Made by a program: the position numbers and the translations under genes | From: an uncultured Salinisphaerales bacterium | Lineage (GTDB): Bacteria > Pseudomonadota > Gammaproteobacteria > Nevskiales > CAJXLF01 | Length of the DNA stretch: 64,000 nt | Assembly (NCBI GenBank): GCA_913055805.1 | Contig: CAJXLF010000001.1 | Location: 210,761-274,760, forward strand | Direction of reading: 5' to 3' | Part shown: positions 9,472 to 18,200 of the stretch, piece after piece | Layout of the letters: the number at the start of each line of letters is the position of its first letter | How positions within the stretch are numbered: position 1 is the stretch's first letter | The notes under the pieces: model-generated | Told to the model about the DNA's origin: nothing | What the model saw: the letters and a program-made list of their open reading frames with translations, nothing else | Databases searched by the model: none

Positions 9472-10815
9472 TCAGGTTTCGTTGCTTTCTTCAGAAGAAC
9501 GCCATCCTACCAGTAACAGGGTCGCGGCAATGCCCACCAGCAGGCCCATCCAGGGCTCGAACAACGCCAGGGCCATGCCGGTCAGCAATACCACGCCGCG
9601 TTCGGTAGGTTCGCGTGGTATTGCCATGGCGACATAGGCGCAGGCAAAGCCCGTTAACACCAGGGTGAGCGACAGGGCGATGCCCATCAGCGGCTTGAGT
9701 CCGGTCAGCAGCGGCAGGATCAGGAAAATAAAGGGCATGGCCATCAGGTAATAGGAGGCAATGCCGCTGTGCAGGCTGTCCAGGCTTTGCCGGCCTTCGC
9801 GCCAGCGCTGTACCACGATGACATGCACACCGGTCCACAGGCTGCCCTGTGTCGGGAAGAAAGGCGCCACTACCGCCATCACGGCGTTACGAATGCCCAG
9901 CGAAAGATGTGAGCGCGTGGGATTGATGTCGATGTGTTCGTCTGGACGTGAATCCCGGGCCTCGTACAGGACTTCATTGCCTGTGACGAGGTCGCCGAAG
10001 ACGATGATGTAGGCCACCAGGGCCAGCGGCAGACAATGCAGGAACAGCGCTGTATCTGGCCAGCCGATGGCAAAGGGTGAGGCAATCGTCCAGAGCTCTC
10101 CAACGGGGGGTATCAGAATGCCCCACTGAATGTCGTAGTCCACTTCTCCGACCAGTGGGCCGATGAAGGCTGCGGCCAGGAACCCGGGTAACAAGCCCAG
10201 GGCCCCCATCAGGGCCAGAAAACGGTTGTTGGCTTTCAGGCGCTGCAGGGGGATGGAAAAGGTAATGATCAGGCAGATGGCACAGGCCAGGGTGGTGGCA
10301 ATGGGCTGCTGCAGCAGGAAACGTTCGGCATCATCGATGAAAACCCGCTTCAGGGCCGCAATGGCCGCGCCCAGGATGATGCCGGCCTTGAGTGTGGCCG
10401 GTAGCCACACCATGAAGCGCTTGCCCATGCCGGTGATGCCGAGAACGAACACAATGGCGGCGAAATCCAGCGACAATGCGGTCATTGCCTGCCAGCGCAC
10501 CACGGGGTCACTGAAACCGCCCAGTACGAAGGTCAGCACCAGGGGCAGTGCCGGAGTTATCCAGCCGGGGGCATAGGGTTCGCCGAAGAACACCGCTGCC
10601 GAGGTGATCAGAAAACTGTGAATCAGGGAGGCGGCCACGGCCTGCTCGAACGTGAGGCCGAACTGCGAGGTCATGAGCGGCACCAGCGCCAGGCCGGTTG
10701 CCGAAGCCACGAAGATGCCCTGCAGGAATTCCGGCCAGTAAAGCCGCGTGTGGTAGAAAGGGATACGGGCCGTGAAGGGCCCCCACCGCCAGCCGGGGTG
10801 TTCTTTGCCTCGCAT
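9472..10815 (-). CDS. Polytopic membrane permease, NCS2/xanthine-uracil-permease-like
   Basis: 447 aa with about 12 hydrophobic segments. The layout (N-terminal LYWPEFLQGIFVASATGLAL, later GLLPGFLAAAFIGPL, then GIRNAVMAVVAPFFPTQGS) resembles nucleobase or sulfate permease-fold transporters, but no family signature is strong enough to name a substrate. It sits in a minus-strand trio with the small membrane protein at 10848 (32-bp gap) and MipA/OmpV (4-bp gap), suggesting a transport function coupled to the envelope. It could belong to an uncharacterised DUF family. Confidence 0.6.
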   Translation of the reverse strand: MRGKEHPGWRWGPFTARIPFYHTRLYWPEFLQGIFVASATGLALVPLMTSQFGLTFEQAVAASLIHSFLITSAAVFFGEPYAPGWITPALPLVLTFVLGGFSDPVVRWQAMTALSLDFAAIVFVLGITGMGKRFMVWLPATLKAGIILGAAIAALKRVFIDDAERFLLQQPIATTLACAICLIITFSIPLQRLKANNRFLALMGALGLLPGFLAAAFIGPLVGEVDYDIQWGILIPPVGELWTIASPFAIGWPDTALFLHCLPLALVAYIIVFGDLVTGNEVLYEARDSRPDEHIDINPTRSHLSLGIRNAVMAVVAPFFPTQGSLWTGVHVIVVQRWREGRQSLDSLHSGIASYYLMAMPFIFLILPLLTGLKPLMGIALSLTLVLTGFACAYVAMAIPREPTERGVVLLTGMALALFEPWMGLLVGIAATLLLVGWRSSEESNET

Positions 10816-10847
10816 GTAGTGTCTCCTCTGCGTTGGTGTGGCGCTTG

Positions 10848-11276
10848 TTATTCAGATGATTTTCCGCTGCTCCCGGGCAACAGTTTCATGATGATGCCAA
10901 CGCCCAGGCCCCAGGCGGCGTTGAGAATCAGGGCGCCAACAATGATCTGCGGATTCCAGCCCATGGCCACGCCCAGCCCCTTGAGCGGCATCACCACAAA
11001 AAGTGCGACTGCACTGGGGCCGATGGCGCCGATCAAAATAGCGCGTGTCCAGTAACCGCTGCCGCTGCTGTTTTGCATCAGCAGCCACAGCAGGTTACCC
11101 CACAGGCCGCCCCAGAATGCGAGGGAAATCACGGCGGGCACGCCCAGTGGCGGCACCGGCGCCATGTTGAACGGGGCGGGGACTTCCGGGTTGGCCATGT
11201 GCAGCATATAGAGCATGCCCTGGTGAAAAAGCAGTGTTGCGATATAGCCGGCGGCAAAAACTTTGACATGTTGCAT
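10848..11276 (-). CDS. Small integral membrane protein, function unknown
   Basis: 142 aa, begins MQHVKVFAAGYIATLLFHQG. GGAGGAG six bases upstream fixes the start at 11276 rather than the longer frame from 11300. Four hydrophobic segments are visible: near the N terminus, PPLGVPAVISLAFWGGLWGN, an ILIGAIGPSAVALFVVM segment, and a C-terminal segment with IIVGALILNAAWGLGVGI. I do not recognise the family. It is the first gene of the trio with the permease and MipA/OmpV. Confidence 0.75.
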   Translation of the reverse strand: MQHVKVFAAGYIATLLFHQGMLYMLHMANPEVPAPFNMAPVPPLGVPAVISLAFWGGLWGNLLWLLMQNSSGSGYWTRAILIGAIGPSAVALFVVMPLKGLGVAMGWNPQIIVGALILNAAWGLGVGIIMKLLPGSSGKSSE

Positions 11277-11458
11277 AAGGTTCTCCTCCCTTTTTCGCAT
11301 GTCTGACGATTACATAGTTTGTTGCTGGCTAACCTGAATGAGGCATTTCTTTATGTGACGCCTCTGTCATTATTCAGTAAGCCAGCTTACCTGCACCTGT
11401 GGTGAGCATGGCGCAATGCATCTAGTATGCACTTATTACACAGGGATCACAGAGCACT

Positions 11459-12403
11459 ATGAATACGGATATCGGACAGGTCGGTATCACGGATATCGCC
11501 TGTTACCTGCCAGAAGAGCGGGTTTGCAATATCACGCGGGCGCCGGAGCTGGAAGCTTCGGAGGAGCTGTTGCGTGAAAAAATCGGCGTGTTGAAGATCA
11601 GCCGCATGCTGCCCGAGCATGAGGCTTCGGATCTGGCCGTGTTGGCTGCAAAGCAGTTGTTCGAGAAGGGGGCCGTCAAGCCCGAGGAAATCGATTGCCT
11701 GGTGGTGGTAACCCAGAACCCGGATGATCACGGCCTGCCGCATGTATCGGCTCGGGTGCACGGCAAACTGGGTCTGGCCAGACATTGTGCCGCCTTCGAT
11801 ATTTCCCTGGGTTGTTCCGGCTTTGTGTATGGCCTGGCCGTCATCACCTCGTTAATGAATGCCCAGGGTCTGAAACGCGGCCTGCTGATTACGGCGGATC
11901 CCTATTCCAAGATTGTGAATCCGCTGGACCGCAATACCAGCCTGTTGTTTGGAGACGGCGCGGCCGCCACCCTGATTACCGATCATCCGGTCTGGAAGGT
12001 GGGGCGCTTTGACATGGGCAGCGAAGGCAGTGACTGGGACCAGATCGAGGTGCAGCCGGAATCCGGTCAGCTGTTCATGAACGGCCGGGCCGTACTGAAC
12101 TTTGCTGCCAAAATAGTGCCGGACAGTATCCGCCGCGCCATGCAGTTGAATGGCGTGGACATGCCCCAGGTTGACCGCTTTGTCCTGCACCAGGGCAGCC
12201 GCCACATTGTGACTCAACTGGCCAAGCGCCTCGATGTGCCGCTGGACAAAGCGCCCTTCGTGGCCGGCGAATACGGCAATACCGTGTCGTCTTCCATCCC
12301 CATCATGATGTCGCAGGGGGCCGTGGACGCGGACGATATCGTGGTTCTGTCCGGTTTTGGCGTGGGCCTGTCCTGGGCGTCGACGGTACTGTTCCGGGCC
12401 TGA
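11459..12403 (+). CDS. Beta-ketoacyl-ACP synthase III (FabH-like)
   Basis: 314 aa thiolase-fold condensing enzyme. The catalytic triad is intact: Cys119 in DISLGCSGFVYG, His244 in FVLHQGSRH and Asn274 in GEYGNTVSSS. FabH joins an acyl-CoA primer to malonyl-ACP to start fatty acid synthesis. The gene is not in a fab operon, so it may be an accessory KAS III with another primer, for example recycling beta-oxidation products. It converges with the sterol-desaturase-like gene at 12410 (6-bp gap). The OleA-type alternative is less likely without other ole genes. Confidence 0.88.
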   Translation: MNTDIGQVGITDIACYLPEERVCNITRAPELEASEELLREKIGVLKISRMLPEHEASDLAVLAAKQLFEKGAVKPEEIDCLVVVTQNPDDHGLPHVSARVHGKLGLARHCAAFDISLGCSGFVYGLAVITSLMNAQGLKRGLLITADPYSKIVNPLDRNTSLLFGDGAAATLITDHPVWKVGRFDMGSEGSDWDQIEVQPESGQLFMNGRAVLNFAAKIVPDSIRRAMQLNGVDMPQVDRFVLHQGSRHIVTQLAKRLDVPLDKAPFVAGEYGNTVSSSIPIMMSQGAVDADDIVVLSGFGVGLSWASTVLFRA

Positions 12404-12409
12404 TCCCGT

Positions 12410-13120
12410 TTAATGTGCCTGGCCTCCGGGCCAGCGGCCCAGCAGGTCACGGGTATTGCCGGAGCGGTGCACCTTTTCCGGATCAGGCGCGGTACCGAAC
12501 AGTACATCACCCAACCCCATCGATACGCCCCACCACAGCCGCTCGTGTTTGAAGTGATGGAAGCGATGCAGGCGCACACGGCGCTTGTAGTACTCGATGG
12601 GCGGGCACCAGCGTATATGCGCCAGGTAGTGGCAGAACTCGTAATTCAGGGCCAGCAGAAAATAGAAAGCCAGGCCGCCGTAGAACAGTTCGGGGGTCGG
12701 CGCCAGCAGCCAGGCACCACCGATCAGGATGGGCGCCACCAGCGGATAGACATGTAGCGGAATGAAGATGCGCTTGATGTCCCAGGGCGTCTTGTGGTGT
12801 TCACGATGGGTCTGCGGCAGCAGGAAGTCGATCTTGCGGCCAAACAGAGTGAAGGGTTTGAAGTGCAGTAAGTGCACGTGAATACCCCATTCCATTATTG
12901 GCCAAAACAGGAAAATGGCGAGTGGCGCCACAGCATCCGCCCAGCTCCAGTGGCCGGCCTGTATACGCAGCAGGCTGAAGCCCAGTGTCAATGCACTCAG
13001 AATGAAGACGCTTGGGTGAAGAAAGAAGACTTTCAGCGCCTCGCCTGCAGTGGCCGGACTATTGGCGCCGGTCGTGCCCGTGGCGATGGCTTCTTCAGTG
13101 GTCGTGCTTTCAATACTCAT
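12410..13120 (-). CDS. Sterol desaturase / fatty acid hydroxylase superfamily protein
   Basis: 236 aa membrane di-iron protein. Histidine motifs are visible in order: HVHLLH, HREHH, HYLAH and HRFHHFKHE, the pattern of the FA_hydroxylase family. Hydrophobic segments flank them (VFILSALTLGFSLL, APLAIFLFWPIMEWG, LVAPILIGGAWLLAP, LAFYFLLALNYEF). It may hydroxylate or desaturate an acyl chain, carotenoid or hopanoid; the substrate cannot be read. The GntR regulator at 13141 lies 20 bp upstream on the same strand and could be co-transcribed. Confidence 0.85.
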   Translation of the reverse strand: MSIESTTTEEAIATGTTGANSPATAGEALKVFFLHPSVFILSALTLGFSLLRIQAGHWSWADAVAPLAIFLFWPIMEWGIHVHLLHFKPFTLFGRKIDFLLPQTHREHHKTPWDIKRIFIPLHVYPLVAPILIGGAWLLAPTPELFYGGLAFYFLLALNYEFCHYLAHIRWCPPIEYYKRRVRLHRFHHFKHERLWWGVSMGLGDVLFGTAPDPEKVHRSGNTRDLLGRWPGGQAH

Positions 13121-13140
13121 AGCCGATACCTCCTATCGGA

Positions 13141-13896
13141 CTATTCAAGTTCAGTGATCTTGCCGGCACCGGATTTGTCGGCGGCGTAGGCATCCAGCAG
13201 TGCCTGCATGGCCTGGGTGCCCAGCGCCACGTATTCGCTGGCCAGTGCGTGGGCGGCATCGGCATCGCCACGACGTACTGCGTCTGCCAGTCTGTGCAGA
13301 CGTTCAATGTCGCGAAATTCATCGGACAGGGTGTTGGTTAACAGACCCCAGATTTTCTTGTAAGTCTTGCGCAGGGAATTGAAGGCCAGCCGGTAGGCGA
13401 TGTTGCCACTGCCGTTGACCAGTACATTCCAGTACTCGAACACCTGATCCTGCAATTCGCACAGATCCTGCCCGGCGTGCAGTTCAGACAGTAGTGCCTC
13501 AAGCCGATCAGCGGTCTGTTCGCGCTGTTTCTGGCCCGCAGCCAGACGCGCCACTTCCGGCGCCAGGTTCTGGCGCAGGCTGATAATGCCCCGGGCGATT
13601 TCAACGCGCATGTTTCCTTCCTCGTCGACGAGCAGCGCCGGCAGCATTTCCAGGCCCGCTTCCTGCTCAAAATCCAGAACCACCGTAGGTCCGCCATGTC
13701 GTACCTGAACCAGCCCGGCTTGTTGCAGGCGCTTGATGCCCTCGCGCACTGCACCGCGGTTCACGCCCAGCATCTCGCAGAGAATGCGTTCCGATGGTAG
13801 TTCGGCACCGGCTTCAATATCGCGGTTGAGGATGCGCGCACGAAGCTGGTCATAAACCGCTTCCGAGAGAGATTGCTTGGCGACAGCTTCAAACAC
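13141..13896 (-). CDS. GntR-family (FadR/FCD subfamily) transcriptional regulator
   Basis: About 251 aa. The N-terminal winged helix (LSEAVYDQLRARIL, then ELPSERILCEMLGVNRGAVR and LQQAGLVQVRHGG) is followed by an all-helical effector domain. The frame continues to a TTG at 13926, but a GTG at 13896 with GAGG eight bases upstream is the better start. FadR-type regulators sense acyl-CoA, lactate, glycolate or similar acids. A perfect inverted repeat upstream (13937-13960) suggests autoregulation. It is the last core gene before the accessory island. Confidence 0.87.
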   Translation of the reverse strand: MFEAVAKQSLSEAVYDQLRARILNRDIEAGAELPSERILCEMLGVNRGAVREGIKRLQQAGLVQVRHGGPTVVLDFEQEAGLEMLPALLVDEEGNMRVEIARGIISLRQNLAPEVARLAAGQKQREQTADRLEALLSELHAGQDLCELQDQVFEYWNVLVNGSGNIAYRLAFNSLRKTYKKIWGLLTNTLSDEFRDIERLHRLADAVRRGDADAAHALASEYVALGTQAMQALLDAYAADKSGAGKITELE

Positions 13897-13936
13897 GATC
13901 AGAGCCTCTGGTGGATAACAGTTCAACTCATCATAT

Positions 13937-13960
13937 CAGTTGACCAGTAAGTGTCAACTG
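13937..13960. promoter_or_regulatory. Probable operator of the GntR regulator
   Basis: Perfect 8-bp inverted repeat CAGTTGAC-N8-GTCAACTG, 41 bp upstream of the chosen GTG. Position and symmetry fit autorepression, though the spacer is longer than in the classical FadR site. Confidence 0.5.
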
Positions 13961-13998
13961 TTTTGGTTGATGTTGTCACTTGTCGGTGCCGGTTAATC

Positions 13999-14046
13999 GT
14001 GTCAGTGAGTTACTAAGCCTAGTCAGTAAGGCCTAACCGTGTCAGT
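13999..14046. repeat. GTGTCAGT-type repeat cluster at left edge of island
   Basis: Three copies of GTGTCAGT or a close variant at 13999-14006, 14020-14027 (TAGTCAGT) and 14039-14046, spaced 21 and 19 bp. A fourth copy is at 14771-14778. Similar copies lie near the right edge (34252, 34284), including the longer match GTTAATCRTGTCAGTRA. The ~20-bp phasing resembles protein-binding repeats at transposon ends, but no transposase of that kind is present. Confidence 0.4.
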
Positions 14047-14104
14047 AACATTTTTTGGGACTGATGTGGAACCGCACCTGATATAGGAGCAAAATATTAT
14101 TTAA

Positions 14105-14298
14105 GGGGCTGTCCTAGATAACTAGGCCATATTGTTATTAACCCATTGTTTCAATTGTATTAATTGAGACTTTGGATTGGGGTTGTTAAAACGCCACTCA
14201 CATTCCTTCAAGAAGAGATGAAAGTGGTCCTTTGGAATACCATTGAAACGTCGCATATGTCGCTTGGCCTGGTTCCAGAAATTCTGGACACCCTCCTC
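14105..14298 (-). pseudogene. IS1595-type transposase, C-terminal remnant with terminal repeat
   Basis: The minus strand from 14298 to the stop at 14122 encodes a 58-residue fragment containing NFWNQAKRHMRRFNGIP and FHLFLKECEWRFN, followed by LKQWV, recognisable as the end of an IS1595/ISXO2-like transposase. An in-frame TAA directly upstream (14299-14301) shows the 5' part is lost. GGGGCTGTCC at 14105-14114, just beyond the stop, fits a terminal inverted repeat of this family. No intact partner end was found. The 14302-14426 interval beyond it holds no gene I can support. Confidence 0.7.
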
Positions 14299-14426
14299 TT
14301 AGAGGCGATGTTGCCCAATGCGTCATGGCTGAGCGTCATGCTCTGGCCATTGGAGGCGGAGGCATATGTCAGACGGTTCAGGGAGTCGTATTGGAAGGTT
14401 AATTAACTCCGACCCCTTTTCTCCGC

Positions 14427-14707
14427 ACAGCACCTATGCCTCGCAGAGCTATCGGGATCTACTAAAAGGCTATGGCATGATTTCCAGCATGAGTCGCAAG
14501 AAGGACTGCTGGGACAATGCCGTGGCCGAAAGTTTCTTCAGCACCCTGAAGAATGAATTGGTGTGGGGCAGCAATTACGCTAACCGGCAGGAGGCAAGAT
14601 CGGCGATCTTTGAATATATCGAGGTGTTTTACAATCGGCAGCGGCTGCATCAGACCTTGGGGTATCGCACTCCCCTGCAGGTCGAGCAGGCCACCGCTAT
14701 GGTCTAA
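14427..14707 (+). pseudogene. IS3-family transposase OrfB, C-terminal remnant
   Basis: About 93 residues of the integrase core end, with ISSMSRKKDCWDNAVAESFF carrying the last acidic catalytic residue, then IFEYIEVFYNRQRLHQTLGY. The two N-terminal Asp residues of the DDE triad are missing, and the fragment begins at an abrupt junction after AACTCCGACCCC. It is a dead relic. The 14708-14855 gap after it contains one GTGTCAGT repeat (14771) and nothing else I can support. Confidence 0.8.
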
Positions 14708-14855
14708 TTACGGTGTCCGGGAATGTCAGTACAGCCCAGTCTGTCCCCTATTATTCGACCGTCCCAACAAGTGTCAGTAATATTGCAATTATGGCTTGGA
14801 TGAAAGGCCGTTTAACTTTGATCCCTTTTCCTCCTTCAATTATTTTCCAGCCTTT

Positions 14856-15188
14856 TTAATATCTTTCTCGGTACTTGTCTAACAAACTATCATCCAAAAT
14901 AGTTGCGTCTGTCTCACCAAATTTTGATACCCACACTGTAATGACATCTTGATTCGGATTCTCAAGACGAGCCCAGGAAAAGTAGTATCCGTTCACAGAC
15001 TCTCTGATGGTTGTTGGTCCGACAAGCTCACTCTGATCAATATCTAATTGAATAGTAATTGATGAAAATTCGTGCTCAGCAAATAGCTGCGCATCTTCAC
15101 TTGAGATTTGTCGTGCACTAATAACTGTAAGTGTAATTAGACATACTAAAATGACAGCCGATAATCCGAAAATGATTGGTCTACGCAT
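14856..15188 (-). CDS. Small membrane-anchored protein; candidate partner of the upstream RHS protein
   Basis: 110 aa, start at 15188 (GGAGC eight bases upstream); the frame is open to 15281 but overlaps the RHS gene. One N-terminal hydrophobic helix (IIFGLSAVILVCLITLTVI) is followed by a ~75-residue soluble, presumably periplasmic part rich in acidic residues. It begins 16 bp after the stop of the 2232-aa RHS protein on the same strand, the usual position of an immunity gene. No family is recognised; the immunity role is inference from position. Confidence 0.6.
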   Translation of the reverse strand: MRRPIIFGLSAVILVCLITLTVISARQISSEDAQLFAEHEFSSITIQLDIDQSELVGPTTIRESVNGYYFSWARLENPNQDVITVWVSKFGETDATILDDSLLDKYRERY

Positions 15189-15204
15189 TGTTTCTGCTCC
15201 GACT

Positions 15205-18200
15205 TTATTGGCCAATTTGGGCCGAGCCCCGATAAGTGATCGGGAATGGTGTACCTGAACCTGCGTAAACATCTCCAACAAAATTCAATACATTTCTTAC
15301 GGGGTGGCTACTCCATGATTTATAGTTGAAATCGTACATTTCTGTACCAACTGTCAAGGTTGTTCCGTCAGCCCCTAGGGTGAAGCCTAAACTGCCATGG
15401 ACAAGAAAATCACCAAAACCCGATACAGTGAGTTTCTCATATGACCCTGGCCCATTGGGAAAATCGCTCGCTGATATGCCTGAAATATCAATTTTATTTA
15501 AGTCAACAGTTAGCGGCTTACCATGCATATGACGGTACCAGGCATTTGCTTCATTTAATGTAAGGTGCCCGTCTTTAGCGCCTGACAAAAGGAGTTGCCT
15601 CCTCTGTTCTGCAAGCTGTCTGGCTCTACCATTACGCCCTGATTGGGTCGCCTGATTCAATGAATAACTCATTGCTCCAGTAATTGCCCCATTTGCAAAC
15701 TTGCCCCCGCCTAGCTCGGCTGCGGTACCGCCTACAACAGCTGCTGCCGTCACTTGGCCGACATAGTCACCTTGACGGATATTTCCTGCTATCCAGGGGG
15801 CAGCAAAGGCGCTTGAACCTGCACTTAAGAACCCGTGTTGGAATTTGCCCCCGCGAAGTGCGCTTGACACACCGCCTATAGAGCCGTGAAGCAACACTTT
15901 CTTGGCATGCCCGGCTTGGAGAAAGGGTGCGTTACCCACCCCGGGAATTTTTCCTACACCATAGAATGCGCCTGCAGTAAAGCCGCCAATAAAGCCTGCC
16001 CGAATATCACCCCCGGAAGTAATTAATCCGGCAGCAAAGCCCCCCCAAAATGCTTGGCCGAAGGTTGCACCTACACCCCCGGTGAATACAGTTATTCCAA
16101 TAGATACTACGGCACGCCAATTACGATCAAACCACCTTACAAATTTTCCAAATTGTCGTTTGAGCCAGCTCCCCAAACCAAAACCACTGGGGTCAGTGTG
16201 GGAAAGCGGGTTATTCAGGACGTATGAATACCGGTTATAACTCTGTGTATTCTCCGGGAACTGGATATAGGGGTCGGCACTTATAAACCGGCCATATATC
16301 GGGTCATAGACCCGGCCGTTCATGTGAACGAGTGCAACTGAGTCCAGGTGTTCATGTCCCGTGAAACCTCGCTCTGTTACTCGCTGACCTGGAGGCGTTT
16401 GGTACAACAATGCATCTGTTGCATCCGCTTGCCAGTTTATATTTCTTCGTTTTCCGAATGCGTCGTAACTAAATTGTTGCCATAGCGCGCCACTTGTGCC
16501 GGTGATCGCTACAACGCTACCTAGATGATCTGTATGCAGATAGCCCACAGACCACCCAGTGATCTCAGATGCGTTAAACACCGCATAGGTTCGTCCATAA
16601 GCAGAAAAGTGATGCTTACTTTCTTTCTTGGAATCTACGAATACTTGCTCGTAATGATCACCGATGTAGTGGGTAGTACGTGTGGTCGTCGTTCCATTCT
16701 GAGTATGATCGACCACAGTTTTGTAGCGTTTACGATCTGAACCGTAGCGAATCTGGGTTCGGTTTTGGCCGCCGGATACATTCTGGCGAATATCAATTGG
16801 TTTATTAAAGCTTGACCATGTGACAGTGCGGCCATTGCTTGATGTCAGTTGGTTGCCGTTCTCATCATAAGTAAAGGTCGCTGCGCGAGTGCCTGTTACT
16901 TCGGTTAATTGATGTGGCCGATTTGGGTCGTATTGATAGTTACCAACATCGCTTTTTGAGCTGATATTGCCCAACGAGTCGTATGTCAGGCTCATGACTT
17001 CGCCACCGGTAGTTGACGCATAGGTCATCCGGTTAAGAGCGTCGTAACTAAAGCTTTCGGATAGACCTGACTGGAGATGATCCGTTCGGCTGGTTAGATT
17101 GCCGACAGCATCCCAGGTGTATTCAAGGTTTTGGACATCTGCACTGATGCCATTGCCCGTCATAATCGCAGACATATGGCCTCTGGCCTGATCATGGTGA
17201 CGTGTTTCAAAAATGCCGTTATTCAGCGTAGCGGACTCTACATTGCCAAAAGCGTCTATGTGATCCAGTCGCCAACTAAAGCCCTCAGCAGCGCAATCGT
17301 TTTGGTCGTCATAGCGTACTTGGCATAGATAGCCATAGCTGTTGTACACATTCCAAACTGGAAAACTGCTTGGGTATACCATTGCCCGGAGGCGGCTCTG
17401 TGAATCGTAGGTATAACCCGTGTAGTAATAAGAGCCTTCAATTACATCCGCCCGGTAAGTGACCCGGCCCAATGAGTCGTAGTAGTACCCCTCAACGTAT
17501 GTAGAACCTCCCCCGTATGGCCCTTGTAAGGTATGACTTAGTGCGCCGATCCATCGGGTATCGTATTCCCAAGCTGTAACCTCCGTCGTCTCGAAGCGGA
17601 CGGTCATGCGGCCCAGTTTGTCGTAGACCATTACGGTGTCCTGGCCCTTGGCATCAGTTTGCTTTGTTAGCTCGCCAAAGGTGTTGTAGACATAAACCCA
17701 ATCACCCATATCCGGGTCAGACATGGATGTCTTATTACCCCGAATGTCATATCCCATTGTGATTTTGTTACCCGCTGGGTCGGTGGTTTCTACCAGGTTG
17801 CCAAACGCGTCATAACGATAAGAAACAGTGCCGCTCAGGGCATCCGTCACGCTCACCGTTCTTCCCAGAGCATCTACAACCTGGGTGGTGGTGTTCCCGT
17901 TAGCATCGGTTTGTAATGTAGTCAGTCCCTGGTAATCGTAAAGAGTACTGCGCAACGTGGGATCTGCTTCGCTGGTTGGCGAACTTTCTTTAACAACGCG
18001 ATCAAAGTCATCGTATTGTAACTGCGTCCAGTATTGAGCATCTCCGCGATAATGAGGCGCGCTTTTCGAAACAGGCCGGTCGCGATCATCATAATTAGTA
18101 AGAACATCAATCCATTGTCCGTTGTAACCTAACTTGGATTCAGCAATGGACCGTTCGTATCGATCAAAAATCTTAACGGTTGTCGGTGCATCTGTTCTGT

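Noticed and set aside
14164..14406. 80-codon plus-strand frame
   Set aside because: Lies antisense across the IS1595-type remnant and the junction after it; no family resemblance.
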